Below the pieces are notes generated by a model. That model saw only the letters and a program-made list of their open reading frames with translations, ran no database searches and had not been told where the DNA came from. From positions 1,674,001-1,738,000 of the forward strand of contig JAITYX010000045.1 in NCBI GenBank assembly GCA_021018815.1: 64,000 nucleotides of DNA, read 5' to 3'. The position numbers and the translations under genes were made by a program. The first letter of the stretch is position 1. Every line of letters begins with the position of its first letter. Below are positions 55,557 to 64,000 of the stretch, one piece after another. This stretch comes from Talinum fruticosum. Lineage: Eukaryota > Streptophyta > Magnoliopsida > Caryophyllales > Talinaceae.

Positions 55557-57013
55557 TGAAGACTCGGACTTTAAACTTACACTTTTCCGAGTTCCATCGA
55601 GGAATCGGGTATAAGACTTCATCTCTTATAGGGTTTTGATTTCAAGTCATTCCATATGCCTTAGAAACTTTTACGAGTGATAAATAGAAGCGTAAAACTC
55701 GGGTCCGACTTCATGTTCTAGGAATTACATTGTTACTTTACTATTCAGAGTCGAGCATATTTAGTTTGAACTTTGTTTAGTCTAGATCAAGTTTGTTTGC
55801 TTTGATCTTCCTCTTTGACTTGATTATCTTCTAGACTGACTAAGATGGAATTTTGAGTATCATGGATATTAGACTTAGAAAATTCCATTCCTTTTCGACT
55901 CGAGATAAGGACTAATTATCTTAACTATATTATTATCCGTGTCTAATCTTGGACCAAAGTATTTTATACTTTGAGAACCAAATTGATTTACTTTTGTAGG
56001 TTATTCAAACGAGGCTATCCTAATTTTGAATTGCAAAAGTAACCTAGCTTCAAAACGTCAAATCACCGAGTAGACAAGGCTTTTTCCACCTTCGACCTAG
56101 CCCCGGACAATCGTGTCGGGGTTGTCTGTTTCCAAAACTGGAAATCTGCATCACTAAGCTCAACTGTGGTTTCCACCTTATTCTTCAAGACACCACTAGT
56201 GGTTTTACGACTTCCAAAGGAGTCAAGAGCCGTTGCCCGACGTTCATATCTCAACGGATATTTTTCGAGTGACTCGGAAAATTCATTACAATGGTCACAA
56301 TGGACTTCCAGTCGGAAGATGGACACAACGGCTAAGTTGCTTGGTCATCTATAAATAGAAGCCATCATTCAAGACAAGGAGATTGTTGAACCAATTGTTA
56401 ATACACATACTTGAGCTAAAATCATTGTCTTCATTCTCAATCTTCTACTTACAACTCCAATTCTGTATTTATTATTTCTCCGAGTTGTAAGGTCTTGTAC
56501 TCGATTACAAACACTCTCTTTCTTACTCTCTAAGTAAGGTCCCTTGGTCGAGCTGTAAGGATTAACTCATCTCAGTTGTCCCTAACTATAAGGGTGATCT
56601 CGGTTAGGAAGTACTAGATCGGATAAAGGAATTTCGAGTCTAGGAAAAACTTGTAAGGAGTTGTCTAAGGGAGCGACTCGGGTTGAGTCGATCTACTGAA
56701 TTTTGTGGACTCAAAATAGAGGATTTGACTTCGTGTTAGGATTAGCACGGTCCGTGGTTTTCTGCCCTATGAGGGTTTCCACATACTTTCGAGTTATTAC
56801 TTTTCCGAGTGCATTCTAGACTCAAACAGTTTCAAAGTTACATTTAATCTGTTTCATCACTCTTCACTTGAATTATGAGTTAGTGATTTTCCGAGTTCAT
56901 CCTTGCCTCTTGCTCACCTCGGATTCATATCTATTTTAAATTTCAAGCAAATCCCATCATCACCCTATTCACCCCCTCTAGGGTGACTTAGCCTCTCCAA
57001 GAGCAAACTTTCA
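55557..57013 (+). repeat. C2 3' LTR
   Basis: 1457 bp, TGAAGACTCGGACTTTAAAC to CTTTCA. Its end CTTTCA differs by one base from the expected TCTTCA-type end. TATA box 56349-56358. Short ORFs in it (56063-56354) recur in the 5' LTR and are noise. Confidence 0.92.
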
Positions 57014-58366
57014 AAAGAGACTAAGAATGCTTTTATTTGAATACACATAACGGATGCATAGAAAAAAATGGAGTGCATGAATGATGTTTATGATTTAATT
57101 TAGGGATGATTTTATGACTCGGCTAAAGCATAATCGGAATGAATAAATGATTGATCCTTAATGGAAGATGCTTTTACATTGGCTATATGAAATATGATGA
57201 TGTACTTCCTTAGATTTGGAATAAATTTTATTTGGCTAAAATGTAATATGAAAATGCAAAACAGACTCTCCTAATTTGAGATGATTTGCTTTAACTAAAT
57301 GAAATCTAAACAGATTCACCTAATTCGAGGTGAATTTATTTTGGTTAAATGAAATGCAAACGAACTCACCTAATTTGAGATAAATTTATTTTGGCTAAGT
57401 GAAATGTAAACGAGACTCACCTAATTTGAGATGAATTTATTTTGGCTAAATGAAATGCAAACGAACTCACCTAATTTGAGATGAATTTATATAGGCTAAA
57501 TGAAATGCAAACGGACTCACCTAATTTGAGATGAGTTTATTTTGGCTAAAATGAAATACAAACGAACTCACTTAATTTGAGATGAATTTATTTTGGCTAA
57601 AATGAAACGCTAGATGGAAATGCAAAATGAGAATATAAAAGAAGGTCGAAAAGACTGGATCGATCGACCAATAGATAGAGGAGACCTTGGTAGGACCCTT
57701 TTGGACCAACTGGCGGTGACTACTTAGACTTCTTAAAGGATGTTTTAATATGACTCAAAAATACAAATAACAGACTAACCTAAAAGGAAAAAGGCAATTT
57801 GACTTTTGGCTAAATGCACATAATGGACCGACTCTAGGAAATTTTATTAAGGTATTTTATTCACACCCATACAAGGGTTAATCAACACTCCTCACCTATT
57901 CCTAAAGGCTCACAAACAGATGATTAAATCTAAAACAAACACATTCATCCAAGCATGCAAATGAAGTCAAGGTGCCACCTAATAGTCAAAAGTTCTATGG
58001 TCAAAAAGAGATTTAAACTCGGTCGGATACTTGGTGGCTCACGATCAAGGATTTGGTCTTCCGTGTAGGGCATGGCAAGAAAAATGCCAAAATCCTCGGT
58101 GCCTCTTGGTGAACAAAGAGTGCGTGCTACGAGGAAAGAGGTACCGCCTCCGTTGGCAATCAAGCCTAGTTGGGCCCGCTCGGGACGCGAGTAAGAACCT
58201 CTTACCGAAAGTGTTAATAGGCGGTAAAATAAATTTGTCCTACGGTCCAACAATAGTTATTAATTATGTTCAAAGGGTTGCTAAAAATGCAGGATGCCTA
58301 ATGCAAATACATTATTAAAACACACTACTCAAATTTTCAAGTTTCGTCCTCTTAATAAGTGATTAA
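57014..58366 (-). other. E1 untranslated leader with tandem array (57200-57610)
   Basis: Minus-strand leader homologous to 12042-13600 of A. The array at 57200-57610 has about eight units of roughly 50 bp with CAAACGAACTCACCTAATTT and TTTATTTTGGCTAAAT. From 57640 to 58330 it aligns to the remaining leader, with a single, not doubled, copy of the 280-bp segment at about 57860-58150. ORFs at 57945-58318 are not conserved. Confidence 0.8.
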
Positions 58367-58385
58367 TCCCCGAGTAGAGTCGCCA
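58367..58385 (-). other. E1 primer binding site
   Basis: On the minus strand TGGCGACTCTACTCGGGGA, three bases from the LTR end CTACA at 58389. Same type as in A and B. Confidence 0.8.
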
Positions 58386-59000
58386 CTCTGTAGGAAACGT
58401 GGCCGGCGGCCCATTCGAAACAAGGCCTGACAGTGACTGTCCTTCCCTACGAATGGGTTTAGCGAGAGGGTTTTAGAATGTTTTAAAGAATTGTATTAGG
58501 ATTTTGGAAGTGACTTTTTGAAAGTGGGGATTCCCGAGATGTTATTTCTTAACTGAATAAAATAAACTAAATTTAGGATATTAAATCTACTATGTGGCTT
58601 TAGGGCCGGATTAGTGTGAAGCGCCAATCTGGATCGAAGCCATGGCCATCGACCACCTGGTGTTGACCGAAGCTAACATCCGGCAAGTAGGGGCGCCAGC
58701 AACAGTCACGGCTGAAGGGATCAACAGCGGCCTTTGGCCTGGCAAGCGATTCGGGAGCCCAAATTTGTTCACCTATAGTCGGAAAAATCGAGATGCAATT
58801 TCAATAGAAATAAAGCATAAAGAAAGGGAGCCGCCAGTTAGTTTTTAGAAAGAAAAACTAACAAAAACAACGATAAAAAATTTGCTCTTCCGATCTTAGT
58901 ATGGGAAAACTAAGACCGAAAAAGGCTAAAAGTGACTCCATTGGTCTTAGAACCGAAAATCGGATTGAGGGCGAGGGTATAAAACGTAGGGAAGACCATT

Positions 59001-59530
59001 CATGATTTTAGTAGTTAGTTATACGTATTGTACTTATATATTTTTATACTCGACTTGTACCATATATATACAAAATGTGATGAGTATGTTGTTTTGTTAT
59101 TTGTTTTGGCGAAGAGTGTATTCGATGTGGTTTGTATATATGTATATATTTTTGTACTTGTACGGAGGGCAAGCAAACACGAGAACAATTATTAAAAAAA
59201 TTCAGACATATGACGACGATTCTTAACGCAAAACCGTAGTAAAAAGCCTATCTATGACGACGCTTCTTTCTTCCGAACCATCGCCATAGGAGTTCTATAC
59301 AACTACGGGGGATGGCCTATGACGATAGTTTAGAAGAAAGAAGCTGTCGTCATAGATAGGCTTTGTACTACGGTTTTGCATTAAGAACCATCGTCATGTA
59401 GGGACCTATGACTATGGTTCAAAAGCGTAGTCAAAGGTGGTGCATACAACGACGGCCACATACATAATGCTCGTTAACCGTCATTAAAGGCGATTTTTAA
59501 CCATAGTTAAAAGTCGTTTCTATAGTAGTG
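59001..59530. mobile_element. CACTA-derived fragment in E1 5' LTR
   Basis: The right end at 59530 reads TTTCTATAGTAGTG, the inverted CACTA terminus seen at 24634, preceded by AACCATAGTTAAAAGTCG, matching the element at 24634-26175. Inside are repeated CTATGACGACG blocks. No CACTA terminus is visible at the left (boundary about 59000, from comparison with the LTR), so one end is lost or degraded. 59001-59200 is A/T-rich and unassigned. Confidence 0.68.
59208..59399. repeat. Long inverted repeat (foldback), arms about 66 bp, loop about 59 bp
   Basis: Left arm 59208-59273 (ATATGACGACGATTCTTAAC onward) and right arm 59333-59399 are inverted copies with only about five or six differences by eye. 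Transcribed RNA would form a long hairpin. Confidence 0.85.
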
Positions 59531-60743
59531 CTGTCTGAAGACGACCACTACTAGTTTGAGTAGTGTATTAAAATAGCATATTATATACAAGCACACAACA
59601 TAATAAACGAAATTAAAGCAACCAAAACATGAATGAAAGCAATAAAAGTAAATAAAAGGAAAGTGGTAAATGAAAATAAAAGAGAAAGAAAAGCTAGAAA
59701 CTTGAAATATTACATTGGAGGGAGGAAATAAAAAGCGATACAACTTTCTAATCCACAATACGAAGCGATAAAAAAAAGCATAAAAATAGAGAATAGTTTG
59801 AAGGTCTAATTGATGTCCTCGGGTTGTCCCATCTTCGATCCGGATCTTCGCATTGGATCTCTTGATGCGACGATGGTGAATTAAGGACAAGGGCTTGTTT
59901 ATGAGTTTTGTGAAGGTAAACGAATGGAAAAGCTGGAAGAATCAGTTGAATGAATGCACGAGAGATCGAAATAACTGAATATTCATTATCTCTTTACAAA
60001 GATTTAGCAGCCATGTTTAGTAGGAGGAATGTTTGAGGTTACTTTTTCAGCGAGAGGCTAGGGAGAAGGTCATGTAAGGTAAAATGCAGCAGCGTAGCGT
60101 TAAGACAGAAAGTCATGCTTGAAATGAGAGCCGAGGCTCTCTATTTATAGGGAGAGGTCTAAATCACAAATGACCTAGGGTTTGCCCTCGGTCGGGCGTT
60201 CGAAGCTGAACGAAATGGCAACAAAAAACCGGCCCAAAACAAAGGGATAAGACCGGATAGGATCCTCGTCGAGGGCGCTGACCACCCGAGGATACCTAGG
60301 GTTTCGTGCCCTAGAGTGTAAACAAAGGAGTCTCCAAGCTAAAACATAACGTTCCACTGCCATTTTGAGGGAGAAAGCTGATGAAATGCAACGTTTTACG
60401 CCGTATTGAGGTCTTCGACTCCGTGTCTAATTGGAAAAAAGTGAAATGTTGAATTCCGAGCCCGGAATTTCCCGATACGCAGCATCTGGATCCTGTTGTC
60501 TTTGGAGGCTTGGCCCGAGCTTGGACCATCCGAAAGAAAATTGGATTTTTGGACCGATCCAAGGTAAAGGCTATTTATATAGTGTTAGGGGTTCTTTATG
60601 GTTTATTGGTTTTCGTCACACCAATCAAATTCGATCTGTGATCCAAATTCTCAAACAAGACTCGGGATTTCATCATCGAGTCGCAATATAAGAAAAATAC
60701 AAAATTAAAGGAGATAAGTGACGACACTTTCTAGGTGTCTACG

Positions 60744-61676
60744 AATCGCGGTAACAAGTTAGGATTGTTCTTCCCCTTAAGTTGTGTATGTCTATCTTCT
60801 TCAATCAAAGCTCCAAATTCCACATCTGCTACTTAGTCAACTTGGTGGATTTAGATAGAGGTTTGCGTTGGGGCACTCAATGTACTACTTTGGGGATTGA
60901 CCACGTTAATTACATGCCCTTATCCGACTTGTGGAAGATTATCGCCTTTTCATTTATCTTGTATGGATAGATTTTCTTACTTGTGTGGTTAATTTACAGC
61001 CATGGATGTCTGAATATTTTCATCAATTTTCACCCGGCTCAAGGAATCATACAACAATTCCCACCACGGTTACATGGACCAAGGCCAATCAAACTTAAAG
61101 AAAAGTGGTTGGGCTTGCTTTTCTTGTGCTCGACTCTTACTAAAGTAGTGATAGTAAGCCTTTTGAAACGCCTAATTTTTGGACTGTTATGGTCCAAAAT
61201 TACTAAAATTCGAGACCAATTTTTGCTCGGGCCCATGGTCTAGCATGGACCATGGCTCACCGGCGGCAGCCTATGGCTGGGCCTGGGCCTAGGCCTTCTT
61301 GCTCAATCTACCTGGTAGGCTAATGCTTCCATATGCTCATTTTTTGCTTCCTTTTTCTTGGGCATGCCAATTTCCATCCTGGGCAACCAACCTAATCCCT
61401 TCGCGATTTTGGGTGGCTAGAGAGTTGAGTGAGAGGTATGTCCTTTTGGAGGGCCCTTTGGTTTTTGATGGTACTTGCATGAGCGAGTTTCTCCACAAAC
61501 TTGGTACAACGTATGGCCACCCGATGTGCCAAAAGATCCTCCACGAGCATGTTCTACTTTCGTTTGGTTACTCCTTAGGAATATTCGGAGATGACTATAG
61601 GATATCCTTTTACACTCTTCTTAGATCCGACTGGGACCTATCCTCAATATTTAAAAAGGATTATTATACCACATGA
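60744..61676 (+). pseudogene. Third copy of gene X, partial (exon blocks i-iii)
   Basis: It starts beside the E1 5' LTR. Block i (about 60780-60942) reads CYLVNLVDLDRGLRWGTQCT and HVNYMPLSDLWKII. Block ii begins at 61000 after the acceptor TTTACAG: PWMSEYFHQFSPGSRNHTTI and PTTVTWTKAN. Block iii (from 61366) reads WLARELSERYVLLEGPLVFD, HKLGTTYGHPMCQKILHEHV and SDWDLSSIFKKDYYTT. The boundaries match the A copy. The match ends at 61676. A GC-rich patch (61250-61300) lies in the intron. It belongs to another element of the family, into which E1 probably inserted. Frame is broken. Confidence 0.6.
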
Positions 61677-62700
61677 TAACCACGTAACTTTTCTCTCGTT
61701 TTTCTTGAATATAAACTAACATTGTGGTTATGAAGGCCATCAAATAATGTTCAAAAAATAATTTTCTCTAAATAGTCATATACGAAATATATAATAGTCA
61801 TATACTAATGTCTTAAATAAAATAGATAGTTCAAAAAATAATTAGTCACCAATACATAATATTTTTAGTCCCATAAACATGATTTTGACAACCACAATTA
61901 GTTTAATACATGAATTCATTATAAATAGTCATGCTTGTAATCTATTGAGAGTCATATTAACATAGTTTCAATGTCCATAAATGTGTTTAATACATATATT
62001 TATCTTTAAAATGTCATATATGGAAAACAAAAGTAGTCATATTATAATGTGTGACACAAAATATTAGGGTTTATAAAATAAAATCGGAACGTGTTTTACC
62101 TCTTTCCGCCACGGATCCTTCCATTAGTGCTTCGAGTGCTTTTCCCGTTACTACCATTTCATCTAGTATAATTGGTGAATCAAATCCAAATCAATAGTTA
62201 TCTTACTTTACTACTAAAATTCCTCTAACTCCATTCATCTCCAAGTGTAATTTTCTCTCAACAATTTAGATATAATTTAAGCTAACATCACTCGCTTGTC
62301 TCATTCACGCCTCGATTATGACCGAATCAAGATAAACTCATATTCCCCTTTATACTCCAAATCATTGTCTCCAAATATCAATAGTTGTCTGCCAACGCAC
62401 AGGATTTGGGAAGTTCTTAAGGGTTCAACTAAAACACTAATTCATAATTTATGCCCAAATCACAATGTGCTCATCCCCGATCGATCGAAATCTCGATATT
62501 ACTCATTAGACCTAAACAACCTAACTTCATCTGAATTCCTAGGTTTCCAATTCAGTCTTAAACAACTACCAAGTCCCTTCAAGGCTCTTAATTTTAACTT
62601 TTAACCACTATTAAATTCGTTTAATAGAATAAATATTCAATATTCGCAACAAAAATTCAATTGAGTTCGAAATTACTATAGATTTAGAGTATAAGACTAC
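61677..62700. other. A/T-rich tract without recognised content
   Basis: Non-coding. From 61740 to 62050 short words close to TAGTCATAT recur about eight times. 62100-62700 is moderately A/T-rich with one ORF (62296-62604) that shows no recognisable protein pattern. No terminal repeats were found. Confidence 0.4.
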
Positions 62701-63263
62701 CAACCTAGAATTCTCGGTTTGGGATTGATTTCAACTTCCTCACTTCCTCCCTTTTGGTCTCGGTCTCTCCTCTCTGCTCGGTTCTTGCTCGGCCTCTCTC
62801 GGTCTCTCGCTTCCCGCTTCTAGCTCGACGATTCTGGTTCTCACTACCTCTCGGTCCGGCCTCGAGTGCTTGTTCGCCGGTCTTCCTCCCTTGTCGCCAC
62901 TCTTTTCCCGGTTCCGGCCTCTCGAACTCTCCCGCGTTTGTCTCTGTTTCGAGTTCTTCTTCCACCTCTCGTTCTGTCTTTGCTCGCTACCTACTCGCGT
63001 CGCCGGTTGCCGTCTTCGGGTTTGCGGTGTTCGCCGGCCCCTCTAGTCTCCTTGGCCCTCGCACGCCTCGCCTTCTCTCTCTCTCTCTCTCTCCCTCTTT
63101 CTCCGTTTCGGTCCTCCGTCTTTCCCCTTCCTTTGTTCTGCTTCTTTTCCTTTGCTTTCCCGAGCCCCTCCCCTCGGTCTCTTTTTTTTCTTTTATCTTT
63201 AACATTATCTCTCTCCACCGCTCGACAAATTATGCATCCCCTTTTCATTGGACCCAAAATTAA
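62701..63263. other. Pyrimidine-rich tract (C/T on plus)
   Basis: Strongly strand-asymmetric: C and T dominate, with words such as CTCTCGG and TCTCTCTC (63077-63093). The ORFs of up to 169 codons on both strands here are Ser/Leu/Pro- or Arg/Glu-rich translations of this composition and are not called as genes. Confidence 0.5.
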
Positions 63264-63776
63264 TCTCCTTTATCCCTTCATAATCCAGCCAAGGTGACCC
63301 TTCTTCTACATAAAACAAGTCCATGCCTTTCCCTTTTCCGTCCTCTTATGCTTCTGTCTCCTACTCGTTTTAATATATCGGTTACGACACTTCCTAACTG
63401 CACAAAGGTTTAGCTTAGATAGAAAAAGGAGACAAATTCCTTGATATAATTTATTCGACAAGTAGCTTTCAAAGGAACTCTAATTGTAATATGCCTGGCT
63501 CAAAATAAAATGAGTCACTCATTCCCTCCCTAGATTTCAAAGGAACTCTATTCTTTATAACTACTTTAGTTAAAGTCATGGATATTATAGCAGCCAAGTT
63601 CACGAATCAACAACGTGGACTTCGGACTCTGCTAGTCAAATTCTAGGCCCCAGTCGGATTTCAAGTCGAAAGATACCTAATTTCGGATATATCAATTCAA
63701 TAAGATTCGAAGCAACGCTAGTACTAGGTAAGCACCCTTTAGTGTCTACTTTGACCAGCATTTTTTAACTCCAGTC
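63264..63776 (+). other. 3' untranslated region before an LTR
   Basis: No protein. A short direct repeat TTTCAAAGGAACTCTA occurs at about 63468 and 63535. It runs into the PPT at 63777. Confidence 0.45.
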
Positions 63777-63791
63777 AAAGTGGGGGCTAAT
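63777..63791 (+). other. Polypurine tract of the right-edge element
   Basis: AAAGTGGGGGCTAAT immediately before TGTAGACACC. Shows that a 3' LTR on the plus strand starts here. Confidence 0.82.
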
Positions 63792-64000
63792 TGTAGACAC
63801 CTAAAAAGTATCATGCCTTTTCTCTTGTTATTTATTTGTTGGCCCGATGATGAGATCCTGAGTTCGGTTTAAGGATCCGGATCACGAGTTGTATCCGGTT
63901 GGTGTGACGGAATCCGAGTAAACCACAAAGAACCCATTAGCACCACAAAAGCATCCTTCTTTACTTTGGGTCAGCCCACAAACCCATTCTCTTTCAGCCG
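63792..64000 (+). repeat. Start of a Ty3/gypsy 3' LTR (cut by the window)
   Basis: TGTAGACACCTAAAAAGTAT, then GTTGGCCCGATGATGAG and AAACCACAAAGAACCCA, matching the first 200 bp of LTR A (10005-10205). This copy has kept the TG start. Confidence 0.85.

Larger units (their letters stand above)
49381..57013 (+). mobile_element. C2: Ty1/copia retrotransposon (SIRE/Maximus type) in E1
   Basis: Truncated 5' LTR (49381 to about 50706), integrase C-terminus, RT, RNase H, third ORF, PPT and full 3' LTR (55557-57013, 1457 bp). Target duplication GAAGA (49376-49380) and AAAGA (57014-57018), one mismatch. PBS, gag, protease and most of integrase are missing. It is the same family as C1 and more closely alignable to it in the LTR and third ORF than to any other element here. 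Confidence 0.92.
1..60743 (-). mobile_element. E1: nested host Ty3/gypsy retrotransposon (Tat/Ogre-like)
   Basis: This minus-strand element hosts the other insertions up to 60743. Read on the minus strand it runs: 5' LTR (58389-60743), PBS, leader with tandem repeats (58366-57014 and 49380-49321), gag (about 38867-36900), protease, RT, RNase H, integrase (ending at 6409), two antisense genes, PPT and 3' LTR (1128 to beyond the left edge). It is split by A (10005-35818), C1 (38873-49320) and C2 (49381-57013). Continuity is shown because protein and leader homology resumes exactly on the far side of each insertion and short target duplications flank them. The Tat/Ogre assignment rests on the PBS type, the PPT, the long LTRs and leader, and the extra ORFs. 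The element is dead: its frames are broken throughout. Confidence 0.88.
58389..60743 (-). repeat. E1 5' LTR
   Basis: Minus strand from CGTAGACACCTAGAAAGTGT (60743) to CTACA (58389). TATA box complement 60141-60150; upstream palindrome half-decayed at about 60158-60177. Hairpin complement 58608-58631. A CACTA-derived fragment interrupts it at about 59001-59530. Without the insert it is about 1.8 kb. Confidence 0.86.

Noticed and set aside
58031..58318. 95-codon plus ORF in the E1 leader
   Set aside because: It is the reverse strand of the leader segment also present in A and B, where no frame is conserved.
62754..63297. ORFs of 169 and 143 codons in overlapping frames on the plus strand, and 88 and 86 codons on the minus strand
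   Set aside because: All are translations of a C/T-skewed tract (Ser/Leu/Pro or Arg/Glu/Lys runs); no domain pattern and several frames open at once.
1..64000. tRNA, rRNA or other RNA genes
   Set aside because: No cloverleaf-like or rRNA-like sequence noticed; the tRNA-complementary sites are retrotransposon primer binding sites.

Overview
The window is repeat-rich plant nuclear DNA. It contains LTR retrotransposons with the PBS, PPT, 5-bp target duplications and domain orders of plant Ty3/gypsy and Ty1/copia, plus a CACTA DNA transposon. I found no intact host gene, rRNA, tRNA or CRISPR. The host is an angiosperm, probably a dicot; one element-borne gene (DUF7745-like) belongs to a family I know mainly from Myrtales and some other dicots, but this is weak evidence for the order. 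All long coding tracts carry stops or frameshifts.

Almost everything is one stack of nested insertions. The host is E1, a Tat/Ogre-like Ty3/gypsy element on the minus strand, from its 3' LTR (1-1128, cut by the window edge) to its 5' LTR (58389-60743). Element A (Ty3/gypsy, plus, about 10005-35818) sits in E1 pol. Element B (same family, plus, 18427-28459) sits in A pol, flanked by a perfect duplication CTATC. A non-autonomous CACTA element (24634-26175) sits in the RT/RNase H region of B. Two Ty1/copia elements of SIRE/Maximus type sit in the E1 5' region: C1 (minus, 38873-49320, duplication AGGCT) and C2 (plus, 49381-57013, duplication GAAGA/AAAGA). A second CACTA-derived fragment (about 59001-59530) sits in the E1 5' LTR. 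At the right edge are a fragment of another Tat-like element (60744-61676), a non-coding tract, and a further LTR with its PPT (63777-64000).

The most unusual content is in the Tat-like family. Between the end of integrase and the 3' LTR, E1 and A each carry two antisense genes. Gene Y resembles DUF7745 / plant-mobile-domain proteins, has two exons of almost the same length in both copies, and ends in a basic tail. Gene X is a protein I do not recognise; it has at least six exon-like blocks with matching GT/AG boundaries. A third, partial copy of X lies at 60780-61676. Because the genes are antisense, their introns cannot be spliced out of the genomic RNA and so can survive retrotransposition. 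The pol and Y reading frames converge tail to tail about 430-450 bp apart.

The copia elements each carry a sense-oriented third ORF after RNase H, preceded by its own TATA box and a cluster of AACGG (MSA-like) motifs. Other recurrent features are LTR TATA boxes, a palindrome just upstream of the Ty3/gypsy TATA box, a covarying hairpin in the LTR, tandem arrays in the leader, and GC-rich blocks that keep their position but not their sequence.
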